This document shows, piece after piece, positions 1 to 7,284 of a DNA stretch of 34,573 nucleotides (positions are counted from its first letter, which is position 1; the number at the start of each line of letters is the position of its first letter). The stretch lies in the NCBI GenBank assembly GCA_017519415.1, contig JAFWSI010000043.1, forward strand, positions 1 to 34,573, given 5' to 3'. The position numbers were made by a program, and so were the translations under genes. Under the pieces are notes generated by a model. The model saw only the letters and a program-made list of their open reading frames with translations, was not told the DNA's origin and made no database searches. Origin of the DNA: Ruminococcus sp. (GTDB lineage: Bacteria; Bacillota; Clostridia; Oscillospirales; Ruminococcaceae).

Positions 1-65
1 ACCTCCTTGTATCTCAGATAGTAATGCGGTCGCCAAACCTTTACTATTCTACTATACTTGGAGGT
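1..65. repeat. Imperfect inverted repeat at the left edge
   Basis: Bases 1-12 (ACCTCCTTGTAT) and 54-65 (ATACTTGGAGGT) are reverse complements at 10 of 12 positions. Just inside, bases 17-24 (GATAGTAA) and 42-49 (TTACTATT) pair at 7 of 8. The block could fold as one long imperfect hairpin. No coding frame of note crosses it. It could be the end of an RNA, an element end or a chance fold; the window edge prevents a decision. Confidence 0.3.
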
Positions 66-97
66 TATTTTTAAGCTTTTGCTAAAGCCTTTTTATT

Positions 98-116
98 CCC
101 CCAGTAGAACTGGGGG
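98..116 (+). other. Strong hairpin, IS200/IS605-end-like
   Basis: CCCCCAGT (98-105) pairs perfectly with ACTGGGGG (109-116) around a three-base AGA loop. A smaller hairpin, TTTAG-TTACG-CTAAA, follows at 117-131. The octamer GCTAAAGC occurs on both sides (81-88 and 126-133). Short subterminal hairpins of this type mark the ends of IS200/IS605-family elements, so this may be the relic of one end. No transposase or TnpB-like gene is visible in the window, so the assignment is weak. Confidence 0.3.
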
Positions 117-138
117 TTTAGTTACGCTAAAGCGCCAA

Positions 139-171
139 TAAAAAGGCTCAGTGCTTATGCACTGAGCCTTT
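139..171 (-). terminator. Rho-independent terminator of the PadR operon
   Basis: A 13-bp perfect stem (142-154 with 159-171) closes a TTAT loop. Read on the minus strand, the stem is followed by TTTTTATT. It lies about 20 bases downstream of the stop codon of the last gene of the minus-strand operon that starts with the PadR gene. Confidence 0.85.
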
Positions 172-189
172 GCTGTAAGCCGGCATATA

Positions 190-390
190 TCAGCTTTGTT
201 TTTGCCCTGTACCGTTGTTTTCATATTCCAGAGCGGATATTACAGCGCAGAGCTTACGTGTCCTGCCGCTGTCGAAAGCGATTGTGACTATAGTGTCATC
301 GCCTATGGGGAGGGTATCGGTAACTGTGCCTGCGCCGAAGAGGCGATGCCGTACCCTGTCTCCCTTTTTAAGCTTTTTATGGTCGAGCAT
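190..390 (-). CDS. Small Tudor-like (UvrD/PcrA C-terminal-like) protein
   Basis: This 66-residue protein is compact and basic at its N-terminus. Residues 9-24 read KKGDRVRHRLFGAGTV, followed by an I-x-F-D-S-G-x-x-R-K-L strand near residues 37-47. That pattern matches the small Tudor-like barrel at the C-terminus of PcrA/UvrD helicases, where it contacts RNA polymerase or nucleic acid; here it stands alone. The start ATG lies 5 bases after the stop of the DUF4097 gene, so the gene is the last member of the PadR operon and is probably translated by coupling, since its own ribosome binding site is weak (CAGGAA). A strong terminator follows. The fold is a reasonable guess from motif; the cellular role is unknown. 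Confidence 0.7.
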   Translation of the reverse strand: MLDHKKLKKGDRVRHRLFGAGTVTDTLPIGDDTIVTIAFDSGRTRKLCAVISALEYENNGTGQKQS

Positions 391-395
391 GGTTA

Positions 396-1271
396 TTATT
401 CCTGATCGTAGACAACGTTTGACTTACCGATACCGTTATCTATATCAATGTTGTATTTTCTGTCGTCGCCGTTGAAATCACTTGAAGGATTGGTAAGACG
501 AAAGGTCATGCCGCCAATGCCGCCGTCAGCATCTATATTGCCGTTCATTGTGCCGCTGAACTCAAACTCTCCCACACCGTTATCAAGGTCAAGACCGCCG
601 AGTACGCTGCCGGAAATAGTAATATTTCCCGCACCGCCGTCCAGATCGAGCTTTCCTTCGCAGTTCATTTCTTTTATGTTCAGATTTCCCGCACCGCAGT
701 CTATATCTCCGCTGGAGCATTTTATATTCCTGATGTCAAGGTTCCCCGCACCGCAGTCTACCTTGAAGCTGTCGCAGTCTATATCAGAAATGTCTGTATT
801 TCCTGCACCGAGATCAAGATCAAAGCTGCGGAACTCTTTTTTGGGGAGACTGATCTCTATTCTGGTATCATTGCTTTTTTTAGTGCCGAAAGAGGGGATA
901 AAATAGATATGGTGCTTGGAAGTGTCGAATTTTACCTTTAATGTACTTCCGTCTGCTTCTGCCTTGAAGGTCTCGGGAACATTGTGTGCGTCAATGCTGA
1001 TCTTATCGTCCTCGCTCTCGATTATGGTGAGATTTGCCCAGTCAATATCGAGTGAAAGATTATTTATATCTCCGACGTCAAAGCTTTCATTGAAGTCCGT
1101 GAGATTCTTGCTGTTGTATCTTGAAAGATCGCTCTCGTCGTAAAGCAGGAAGCCTATCACGAATATTATTATACCGAGGCAGACGAATATGAGCCATGCC
1201 CAGCTGCCTCCGCTTTTTTTCTTCTCGGGAGCCGTATTTTCCTCCGTTATCATTACATTGTTCTCAGGCAT
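396..1271 (-). CDS. DUF4097-family membrane protein
   Basis: A protein of 291 residues. A short cytoplasmic N-terminus is followed by one transmembrane helix (about residues 23-45, WAWLIFVCLGIIIFVIGFLL) and a long extracytoplasmic domain. That domain has repeating DLGAGN, DCGAGN and DGGAGN turns, each followed by a short strand, which is the regular beta-solenoid-like signature of DUF4097 proteins. The ATG at 1271 is preferred over one 33 bases upstream because GGGGGA lies at the right distance before it. It overlaps the end of the HAAS gene by 8 bases. PadR, HAAS/DUF1700 and DUF4097 genes often occur together in Firmicutes; the molecular function of DUF4097 remains unclear, with envelope sensing suspected. 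Confidence 0.9.
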   Translation of the reverse strand: MPENNVMITEENTAPEKKKSGGSWAWLIFVCLGIIIFVIGFLLYDESDLSRYNSKNLTDFNESFDVGDINNLSLDIDWANLTIIESEDDKISIDAHNVPETFKAEADGSTLKVKFDTSKHHIYFIPSFGTKKSNDTRIEISLPKKEFRSFDLDLGAGNTDISDIDCDSFKVDCGAGNLDIRNIKCSSGDIDCGAGNLNIKEMNCEGKLDLDGGAGNITISGSVLGGLDLDNGVGEFEFSGTMNGNIDADGGIGGMTFRLTNPSSDFNGDDRKYNIDIDNGIGKSNVVYDQE

Positions 1272-1890
1272 TTTCTTTTCCCCCTTTTTTGAATAAGCCT
1301 GCAAGCCAGCTGCAAAATCTTTTTATGCCTCTTCCGCAGGCAGGTATGGCAGCGCTGAAGGCCGGTCTGCATATAAGTATGACTATTCCCGTCATGAACA
1401 GTCCCGCACCCAGCATCATAAGTCCTACGCTCGGAACGTGTATGAGAGCCGCAACGCCGCCGAAGAGAAGTCCGACAGCAAGTCCGATAAATCCGATAAC
1501 AAGTGATATGAGCAGTACGATCGCTACAAACAGGAAAGTAACTACTATTATCAGTATCGGAAGCCATATGGGAAAGGTGATGATACCGAGGATTATACTG
1601 AGAGCGATGGCGCCTCCCGAAGACTTTTTCTTCTGCTGAGGCTGCGGAGGCGGAACGGCTCCTCTTCTCTGCATTGCGGGAACGGGCGGATTGATACCGC
1701 TTTCACGGAGTATATTCGCGGCAACTGCCTCGGGCGAGCCCATGGAAGCGGCAGTTTCCTCTTCCTTTCCGAAGCCAGCGTCGAGGAAGACCTCCTCGTA
1801 GTATGAGAGCGCGTCATTTATATCCTCGGACGGAAGTCCGCCGCGCTCAAGAGCGTTCCTCAGTCTTGTAAGAAATTCAAGTTTGTTCAT
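1264..1890 (-). CDS. HAAS/DUF1700 domain membrane protein
   Basis: A protein of 208 residues. Residues 1-60 form the helical HAAS (DUF1700) domain, with MNKLEFLTRLRNAL and a YYEEVF-D-A-G motif. A proline/glutamine-rich stretch follows, then roughly three to four hydrophobic helices over the C-terminal half. HAAS domains are typically encoded next to PadR regulators and are thought to link them to membrane effectors. The ATG at 1890 has GAGGGAG at good spacing and sits inside the last codons of the PadR gene (14-base overlap), so translation is coupled; an ATG 18 bases further upstream is less likely. The gene in turn overlaps the DUF4097 gene downstream. Confidence 0.9.
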   Translation of the reverse strand: MNKLEFLTRLRNALERGGLPSEDINDALSYYEEVFLDAGFGKEEETAASMGSPEAVAANILRESGINPPVPAMQRRGAVPPPQPQQKKKSSGGAIALSIILGIITFPIWLPILIIVVTFLFVAIVLLISLVIGFIGLAVGLLFGGVAALIHVPSVGLMMLGAGLFMTGIVILICRPAFSAAIPACGRGIKRFCSWLAGLFKKGGKENA

Positions 1891-2209
1891 GGTTTTCAGC
1901 TCCCTCATTCAATAAAATACTGTCTATTTTCTTCTTGTGGCTGCGCCATTCTTCCCTGTACTCCTCGAGGGAATCATTTCCCTTGGGAGTAATGCGGTAG
2001 TACCTTCTGTTCCTTCCCATAAACTCCTTGTCATAGGTCTCGAGAAGCTCCCCCTTCTGTAATCGTCTTAAAACGGGATAAAGGGTGGATTCCGAGATGT
2101 CAACTGCTTTTCGCAGGTATTGAGTTATCTCGTAGCCATAGGTATCGCTGTTCTGTACTATAGAAAGCACCATGGCGTCGAGAAGTCCTGCATTGATAGA
2201 AAAACCCAT
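1877..2209 (-). CDS. PadR-family transcriptional regulator
   Basis: A protein of 110 residues, the usual length of a compact PadR regulator. The winged-helix core is plain: LLDAMVLSIV near residue 8, YGYEITQYL, then STLYPVLRRLQKGELL, then the wing with R-x-Y-Y-R-I-T-P-K-G, and a C-terminal dimerisation helix (EYREEWRSHKKKIDSIL). The start has AAAGGAG eight bases upstream. It is the first gene of a four-gene minus-strand operon. PadR proteins usually repress their own operon, and a dyad overlies the promoter upstream, which supports autoregulation. The inducer is not evident. Confidence 0.95.
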   Translation of the reverse strand: MGFSINAGLLDAMVLSIVQNSDTYGYEITQYLRKAVDISESTLYPVLRRLQKGELLETYDKEFMGRNRRYYRITPKGNDSLEEYREEWRSHKKKIDSILLNEGAENHEQT

Positions 2210-2268
2210 AGAGTGGCTCCTTTCCGAGGCTATAATTCATGCTTGCCATATATTATTTTATGACGAGC

Positions 2269-2326
2269 AATATTCAGCTTCTGACAATATTATATCTCGT
2301 ATAATATTACTTGTCAATACAATATT
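2269..2326. promoter_or_regulatory. Probable PadR operator: dyad plus spaced AATATT boxes
   Basis: AATATTATA (2286-2294) and TATAATATT (2300-2308) form a perfect 9-bp inverted repeat with a five-base centre, covering the -10 box and part of the spacer. The palindrome AATATT also occurs at 2269, 2286, 2303 and 2321, at intervals of 17, 17 and 18 bases across the promoter. PadR dimers bind such dyads in their own promoters, so this is the natural candidate operator. Confidence 0.65.
2289..2317 (-). promoter_or_regulatory. Promoter of the PadR operon
   Basis: Read on the minus strand, a perfect TTGACA (2317-2312) is followed after 17 bases by a perfect TATAAT (2294-2289). It lies about 80 bases upstream of the PadR start codon and faces it. 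Confidence 0.9.
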
Positions 2327-2419
2327 GCAGAAATTGTAAAACATTGTATATATGCACTTCATGAGACTTTGAAATCAGCTTTCGATTATTATATTTGCAC
2401 AAATTATATGTCCGGATAC

Positions 2420-2455
2420 AAAAAAAGCTCCCTGCGGTGTGCTGTCCGCAGGGAG
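2420..2455 (-). terminator. Terminator after the sigma/dockerin-protein operon
   Basis: CTCCCTGCGG (2428-2437) pairs perfectly with CCGCAGGGAG (2446-2455). On the minus strand the stem is followed by a run of seven T after a single C. It lies 40 bases beyond the stop of the EF-hand/dockerin membrane protein gene. Confidence 0.9.
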
Positions 2456-2494
2456 TACCAATAATATTATAAGGAGGTGATTATGCATGATTCA

Positions 2495-4513
2495 TCAGCT
2501 GTTCAGCAGCTTTAGCTGCAGTGCCTGAGCGTCGGCAGGAGTGATACCGTTACCCGTGTCGCTGACATCTGCATTGTATCTGCCGCTTTCTGTGAGCTGA
2601 TACTTGTCGGGATTGCAGCAGGACTGGATTATAAGCAGTACGTCGGCCATATCTACCGTGCCGTCGCAGTTTGCGTCGCCGCTGCGTTCCTTATCGAGAG
2701 CGTTAATATCAGGGATGACATCGTTACGGCTGAGGACTTCCGCGGTCTCGCCGCTGCTCTCGCAAACATCATTGTCCAGTGAGATGACATACATTTCCGT
2801 TATGAGTATATCGTAGATGTCACCGCTTATGCCGTTGCCGTTGTAATCGCAGTTCGCTGCGATATTATTGAATACATCTTCGGGGAGCTCGCTTTCCTGT
2901 GCCGTTCTTCCGCAGAGTATATCTCCCAAATAAATATCGGAAGCGTAGTAGTCCTGCTTGTCAACGGCTCCGTCCATATTGACGTCGGGAGCGGGTCTTG
3001 CTCCTGCTTCGACATCGCTGCAGAAAGTATCGAAATACCTGTTGAACTTATCGGCATGAAATGTCAGCAGATACTCCTTCATTCCCGTAGCTTCGCAGTA
3101 AGTCCTGAAGTTTATGTCGGGTGAGTAATAGGGTCTGTATTCAACAGGAATGAAGCTGTCGTAGAACTGAGCCTCGTCGTATCCGCTGCGGAAGGGTTCC
3201 TTTTCCATCAGGCACCATACAAGGTAAGCCGACGACCATGAATCGTGAGTGAGCTCATCGGCGGTCTGACAGAATTCCGCGCAGCTTCCGGAGATATTCT
3301 CCGGAAGCTCCCATACTTTGCTTTCGTTTTCAGTTCCTGCACGCCATAGATTAGCAGACCATATACTGTAGTAAACGTAGTCGGTTATGTCAAAGGTGCC
3401 GCTGCTGTCAAAATCGGGGTCGAGTCTGCCGGCGGAAATCGCCTCCGAAAGCAATGGATAGCCCGCCATAAGAGCTCTGCTCTCGGAGTAAACCTCGCTT
3501 ATAAAAAGCTCGGACGATCTGTGAGACTGCCGGTTTTCGAGGGGAACTGCCTCTGTATAGGCAGAATCCGGGTAAGCTGAGGCATCAAGGTCAGTTATCC
3601 TCAGTCCCTTTGTGACGATGCAGTATCTGACTGCGTTCTTGGGAGTGAGCCATTCATTGTCTCCCGCTTCTGTAACGGAGCCAACACCGAGGCTGCTGCA
3701 TTTTCCGGCGGCAGCGGCGGAGAGGTCATACCCATTGGAGTACAGGAACAGCTCGTAGCAGTCCTTAAGGTCGAATACACCGTCTTTATTCAGGTCAAGA
3801 TCTCTGCTATGTGCTTTAAACTCCTCGAAAATATCCGCTTCGCCCTTATGCAGTCTTGTGTAGGGGAGGGTATAGTCTGCATTATCAGGTATCGATACGT
3901 CGGGAGAGCTTGCCAGCACAGCCGTAGCGAAAGCGCCTAATTTCTTGACATTGAATATCCTTTCATTCGTTTTTGCTCTGGTGGTTGTGGTTGCAGTGTC
4001 ATTTCTGCTTATTGTCGATGTGGTCGTCGTTTCTTTTCGGTTCGTCCTGCTGGGAACGGATACAGTGACACCATTAACGCCGGCAGCTCCCAGTGCAGTA
4101 AAAGCTGTCGAAGACGTGACTGCATATGAGCCTGTGCCTCTCACCTGAAGGGAAGTGGTGGTAGTGCAGGCCGCAGACTGCTGTACAGCCGTTGTCGTCG
4201 TTATCGTATCACTGTCTCCGCAGGCAGTGACAGGCTGATCGGACGATGAGCCCGTTGATTCGGCAATGATATTCTCATTACCGTGCAAGTCCATATCGCT
4301 GAGTGCTGAGCGGTTTCTGAGGTCTGCCCATAATCCGACGGCTACCAGACAGGCCATAGCGGCTGCTGATACCCTGAATTTCAGAGGCGTTCCTCTGTTC
4401 CGCTTCTTTTCTTCGGCAGAGATGACTTCAGCCCTTGAAAGAAACTCGTCCATGTGCTGCGGCTTAGGAAAATCAAAAGATTCTCTTATAGCCTTTTCAA
4501 TTTTTCTTCTCAA
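2495..4513 (-). CDS. Transmembrane protein with EF-hand/dockerin repeats, probable anti-sigma partner
   Basis: A protein of 672 residues when started at TTG 4513, which has AGGAGG eight bases upstream; a TTG six bases earlier is too close to that site. A charged N-terminal segment of about 45 residues is followed by one membrane helix (about 46-64, SAAAMACLVAVGLWADL), so the rest is extracellular. Residues about 85-185 are Thr/Ser rich. The remainder carries several calcium-loop motifs: D-L-N-K-D-G-V-F-D, D-F-D-S-S-G-T-F-D, D-V-N-M-D-G-A-V-D and D-Y-N-G-N-G. The last 60 residues are a clear type I dockerin (GDANCDGTVDMADVLLIIQS, second loop near the end). It follows the ECF sigma gene by 12 bases. 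The topology (short inner domain, one helix, large outer sensor) fits a sigma-factor inhibitor, but no standard anti-sigma fold is recognisable; that role is inferred from position. It is paralogous to the protein at 10727-12553. Confidence 0.85.
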   Translation of the reverse strand: MRRKIEKAIRESFDFPKPQHMDEFLSRAEVISAEEKKRNRGTPLKFRVSAAAMACLVAVGLWADLRNRSALSDMDLHGNENIIAESTGSSSDQPVTACGDSDTITTTTAVQQSAACTTTTSLQVRGTGSYAVTSSTAFTALGAAGVNGVTVSVPSRTNRKETTTTSTISRNDTATTTTRAKTNERIFNVKKLGAFATAVLASSPDVSIPDNADYTLPYTRLHKGEADIFEEFKAHSRDLDLNKDGVFDLKDCYELFLYSNGYDLSAAAAGKCSSLGVGSVTEAGDNEWLTPKNAVRYCIVTKGLRITDLDASAYPDSAYTEAVPLENRQSHRSSELFISEVYSESRALMAGYPLLSEAISAGRLDPDFDSSGTFDITDYVYYSIWSANLWRAGTENESKVWELPENISGSCAEFCQTADELTHDSWSSAYLVWCLMEKEPFRSGYDEAQFYDSFIPVEYRPYYSPDINFRTYCEATGMKEYLLTFHADKFNRYFDTFCSDVEAGARPAPDVNMDGAVDKQDYYASDIYLGDILCGRTAQESELPEDVFNNIAANCDYNGNGISGDIYDILITEMYVISLDNDVCESSGETAEVLSRNDVIPDINALDKERSGDANCDGTVDMADVLLIIQSCCNPDKYQLTESGRYNADVSDTGNGITPADAQALQLKLLNS

Positions 4514-4525
4514 GCCCAAGTCCTC

Positions 4526-4975
4526 CTATCCTTGAAAATCTTTTTTCAGTGTGTCGAGTATTTTCTTTATCCGCCGGCTCATCTTGAACCTTGAGACTCC
4601 GAAGAGACTGCTCAGCACGCTGACCGGTACTTCATTTACATAACGAAGCATTATAATCTCCTTATCCTCGTCGGGGAGCCGTCTGATAGCGTTTCCGAGA
4701 GCTACATTTGTGAGTATGCAGTCCTCGTAATCCTTATCGTCGGTAATGCATTCACTGAGTTCTTCCCCGTTTTTTCGATGAAAGGAATCTATACACAGAT
4801 TTCCGGCGATCGTGTACAGATAATGGAGCTCCTTGCCCATATCGCGATAATGTGGACTTTCGAGGAACCGAAGGAAGGTTTCCTGTGTCAGATCTTCAGC
4901 AATATCACGATCGTGTACCTTGTAGTAGCAGTAGCGAAAGATCTTCTCATACTGCTCTTTAATGTCCACCGACAC
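4526..4975 (-). CDS. ECF-type RNA polymerase sigma factor
   Basis: A short sigma-70 family protein of 149 residues. Region 2 spans about residues 8-70, with RDIAEDLTQETFLRFLE and LYTIAGNLCIDSFHRKN, the conserved -10 recognition and core-binding segment. Region 4 spans about 95-147, with AIRRLPDEDKEIIMLRYVNE and the helix-turn-helix VSVLSSLFGVSRFKMSRRIKK. The GTG start at 4975 has GGGAGG seven bases upstream. The downstream gene encodes a membrane protein with extracellular EF-hand/dockerin repeats, the expected place for an anti-sigma factor. ECF factors usually direct transcription of a small regulon and often their own operon; the targets cannot be told from this window. Confidence 0.93.
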   Translation of the reverse strand: MSVDIKEQYEKIFRYCYYKVHDRDIAEDLTQETFLRFLESPHYRDMGKELHYLYTIAGNLCIDSFHRKNGEELSECITDDKDYEDCILTNVALGNAIRRLPDEDKEIIMLRYVNEVPVSVLSSLFGVSRFKMSRRIKKILDTLKKDFQG

Positions 4976-5071
4976 ACAAAAACCCTCCCTTCATTAATGA
5001 TTAACTGTACTGCGGGGTATGATGTGCAGAATAAATTGTAAACATTCTGTGAACATTTTACCTTTGAATAC

Positions 5072-5080
5072 ATTATACCA
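5072..5080 (-). promoter_or_regulatory. Possible extended -10 promoter for the sigma gene
   Basis: On the minus strand the sequence TGGTATAAT forms an extended -10 box about 95 bases upstream of the sigma start. The -35 position holds only TAGATT (three of six consensus bases), so recognition would rely on the TG extension or on an alternative sigma factor. Confidence 0.4.
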
Positions 5081-5135
5081 TATTTTTCAATAAAAATCTA
5101 CTGTTTTTATGAAATTAATATATAATTTTTATAAA

Positions 5136-5187
5136 ATCCTTCTGCGGGAAGGATACAAAAAGGGGAACGGCATAAGCACCGCTCCCC
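5136..5187 (-). terminator. Tandem terminators after the serpin gene
   Basis: Read on the minus strand, GGGGAGCGGTGC-TTAT-GCCGTTCCCC (about 5187-5162) is followed by TTTTTTG, giving a standard terminator 14 bases past the serpin stop. A second perfect 7-bp stem (5154-5148 with 5142-5136) is followed by TTTTATAAAAATTAT and may act as a backup. Confidence 0.75.
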
Positions 5188-5200
5188 GTACTGTATAAGA

Positions 5201-7048
5201 TCAGCTCTCGAGGCTTGTAGCGGCTCCTATGAATACAGGAACGTTATTGTCGTCAACTATCATGTAAACGAAAGGCCTGTTGAGGTAGATATATATTTCC
5301 TTTTTCGGCTCGGGAGGTATTCCGCAGCCTGCATTTCCCGCAACAACAGTCACGGCCGCAGCCTTTGTGCCCGATTCCGTAAGCTCTATCTTTGTCTTGT
5401 GTATGACCTTGCTTATGAAGAGCGGATCCGCGCCCTCCACGGTGAGATCGTTCATCTTCGAGAAGTCTGCATTTCTTATATCGAATGCACTTTCCATACC
5501 GAGTGCCTGAAGATGTTCGTTCAGCAGTGTGCTGTAGTCATATGAGAATTTTGGTATCATTACATACAGATCGTAGTTCTCGGGATCCTCATATGTCCTG
5601 AGGCCGCTGAGAAGCGTATCGGCGTCGAGACCTGCGATATACTCACCGAAGTCCACGTCCTCGTGAGGAAGTATTCCCACGAAGCTGTATTTGCCGTTGT
5701 AGCGCTTCCTGAAGGCGTCAGCATTGCCGAGATCGTAGTACATATACTCCTGGCTGTTGAGAGTCTTTATGTCGTGCTCCTCGCCGTTGAGATCCGTGAA
5801 CTTGCCGTTCAGAGCCGTTTCGTACTTTGAAGCCCATTCAGCTTCAAAGTAAAGGGTGTTTATGAGCAGCATCATCAGGGACGAATCTATATCATCTTCC
5901 TTGAGTACCTCGGGTATCATGCCTCGTGTATTCTTTTTCACCCAGTTGTTTACCTGGCCGGCTACGCTTGGCTTGAAGGGATCCTGATATATCTCGGAGC
6001 CGTAATACTTCTTGTTGGTGGTAAGGAAGTCGTCGAGAATCTTGAGGGTGGGAGTATCTCTGTACCAGATGGAATTGGCAACGTAGAGCTTTTCCTTCTT
6101 CTCGTCGGGGAGATTTGCGACGTAGTAGGCCATGTACTCGTTGAGCTCCTCGAGAGTAAGACCGTTTCCGAGCACCCTTTCCATTTCCTCCCTGGTCTTG
6201 TTGCCCGCGCCGTTTGCAGTCATTGCAAGGGCTGAGGAGATAGAGAAGGGAGAGATAAGTGTGTTGGGGGCTTTTTCGGGATCGTAGCACTTTTTGAGCA
6301 GCTCGATACCGAGATTCATTTCCGCGGAGGCGAACTTCTGATCTGTTGCTGTTCCCTCGGAGGCCTGAACGTCAACGGTATTGTCGAGGCGGAGACTGCC
6401 CACCTGAGCGTATTCATCGATGCCGGTGCTCCTGCCGAGAGTGAAGTCGATCACCTTCTGAAGATCCTCGGCGTCAATGGAACCGTTCTTGTTTATATCG
6501 GCGTTGGCGATCTGATCCTCGGTGAGACCGTCGTAGGAATCTGCCGTCACATATTTTCTGAATGTGATTATATCATAGGTATCGACGGTTTCGTCGCCGT
6601 TTATATCTCCGTAGATCTGGATGCCGGAATCCCTGATATAGACAATGTCCTCTACAATATAGCTGAACGACAGTTTGTCCATTTCAAATGAGCGTTCCAG
6701 CTCTCCGTAGTAGTTGGAGCTTCTGAATTTTATGTCGAACTTATCCTCATAATCGATTTGCTGTATCATTTTTGACATCTCGACACGCTTGCTGTCCGAT
6801 TTCTGCGACACCGTGAATTTGAGTGATCTTCCGTTTTCGGGGCAGTAAGCTGAGAAGTACAGATTATTCTTTATTATCAGCTGAAGTCCCTTGACCGTGT
6901 ACTCATACATCTTTGTTTCGTCCTTGTCGGCAGCCGCGGAAATGAGCTTCGGGGACGAGCCTGCCTGCGGCAGGATAAAGGCGCCGAATGCAAGTGCAAG
7001 GCTGAGCAGTCCTGCGGTGAGCCGTGTGAGTTTTCTGAATTTACTCAT
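5201..7048 (-). CDS. Secreted dockerin-serpin (protease inhibitor)
   Basis: A protein of 615 residues. A signal peptide (KFRKLTRL, then AGLLSLALAFGAFIL) leads into an unassigned domain (about 40-140), then a dockerin-like module (about 147-206) with two calcium loops, D-I-N-G-D-E-T-V-D and D-I-N-K-N-G-S-I-D. A complete serpin domain fills about 236-615. Its hinge is the typical inhibitory type (ESGTKAAAVTVVAG, from about residue 558); counting along the loop puts the scissile bond near G-C in AGCG. Serpins trap serine or cysteine proteases by loop insertion, so this one would protect the cellulosome or the cell surface from proteolysis. Dockerin-serpins are known in cellulosomal bacteria. The ATG at 7048 is chosen because the upstream ATG at 7057 is only two bases from the GGAG. 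It has its own promoter and terminators. Confidence 0.93.
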   Translation of the reverse strand: MSKFRKLTRLTAGLLSLALAFGAFILPQAGSSPKLISAAADKDETKMYEYTVKGLQLIIKNNLYFSAYCPENGRSLKFTVSQKSDSKRVEMSKMIQQIDYEDKFDIKFRSSNYYGELERSFEMDKLSFSYIVEDIVYIRDSGIQIYGDINGDETVDTYDIITFRKYVTADSYDGLTEDQIANADINKNGSIDAEDLQKVIDFTLGRSTGIDEYAQVGSLRLDNTVDVQASEGTATDQKFASAEMNLGIELLKKCYDPEKAPNTLISPFSISSALAMTANGAGNKTREEMERVLGNGLTLEELNEYMAYYVANLPDEKKEKLYVANSIWYRDTPTLKILDDFLTTNKKYYGSEIYQDPFKPSVAGQVNNWVKKNTRGMIPEVLKEDDIDSSLMMLLINTLYFEAEWASKYETALNGKFTDLNGEEHDIKTLNSQEYMYYDLGNADAFRKRYNGKYSFVGILPHEDVDFGEYIAGLDADTLLSGLRTYEDPENYDLYVMIPKFSYDYSTLLNEHLQALGMESAFDIRNADFSKMNDLTVEGADPLFISKVIHKTKIELTESGTKAAAVTVVAGNAGCGIPPEPKKEIYIYLNRPFVYMIVDDNNVPVFIGAATSLES

Positions 7049-7115
7049 GTGTATCATAACTCCTTTCGTCACAATAAAAATGTTCGGTAATACATATATT
7101 ATTATCCACATCTAC

Positions 7116-7144
7116 ATTATAACTGCCGTTTTGTCAAAAGTCAA
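7116..7144 (-). promoter_or_regulatory. Promoter of the serpin gene
   Basis: On the minus strand TTGACT (7144-7139) is followed after 17 bases by TATAAT (7121-7116). The start codon is about 70 bases downstream. Confidence 0.8.
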
Positions 7145-7240
7145 TAAAAAAACCGACATTTTGAGTATAATTTCAAACATCGCAATAAATGAACGGAACG
7201 TCTGCGGACGGCAATAATAAGCCGGTACTGCTGAGAACAT

Positions 7241-7264
7241 AAAAAAGCAGCCCATCGGGCTGCC
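7241..7264 (-). terminator. Terminator after the VanY-like gene
   Basis: On the minus strand GGCAGCCC-GAT-GGGCTGC is followed by six T. It lies about 20 bases past the carboxypeptidase stop codon and separates that gene from the serpin promoter. Confidence 0.88.
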
Positions 7265-7284
7265 TGAAAACATATTACGGAAGA

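Noticed and set aside
1196-1639. Plus-strand frame of 147 codons opposite the HAAS and DUF4097 genes
   Set aside because: It spans the overlap of two real minus-strand genes and is rich in Ser, Pro and Met in the manner of a shadow frame.
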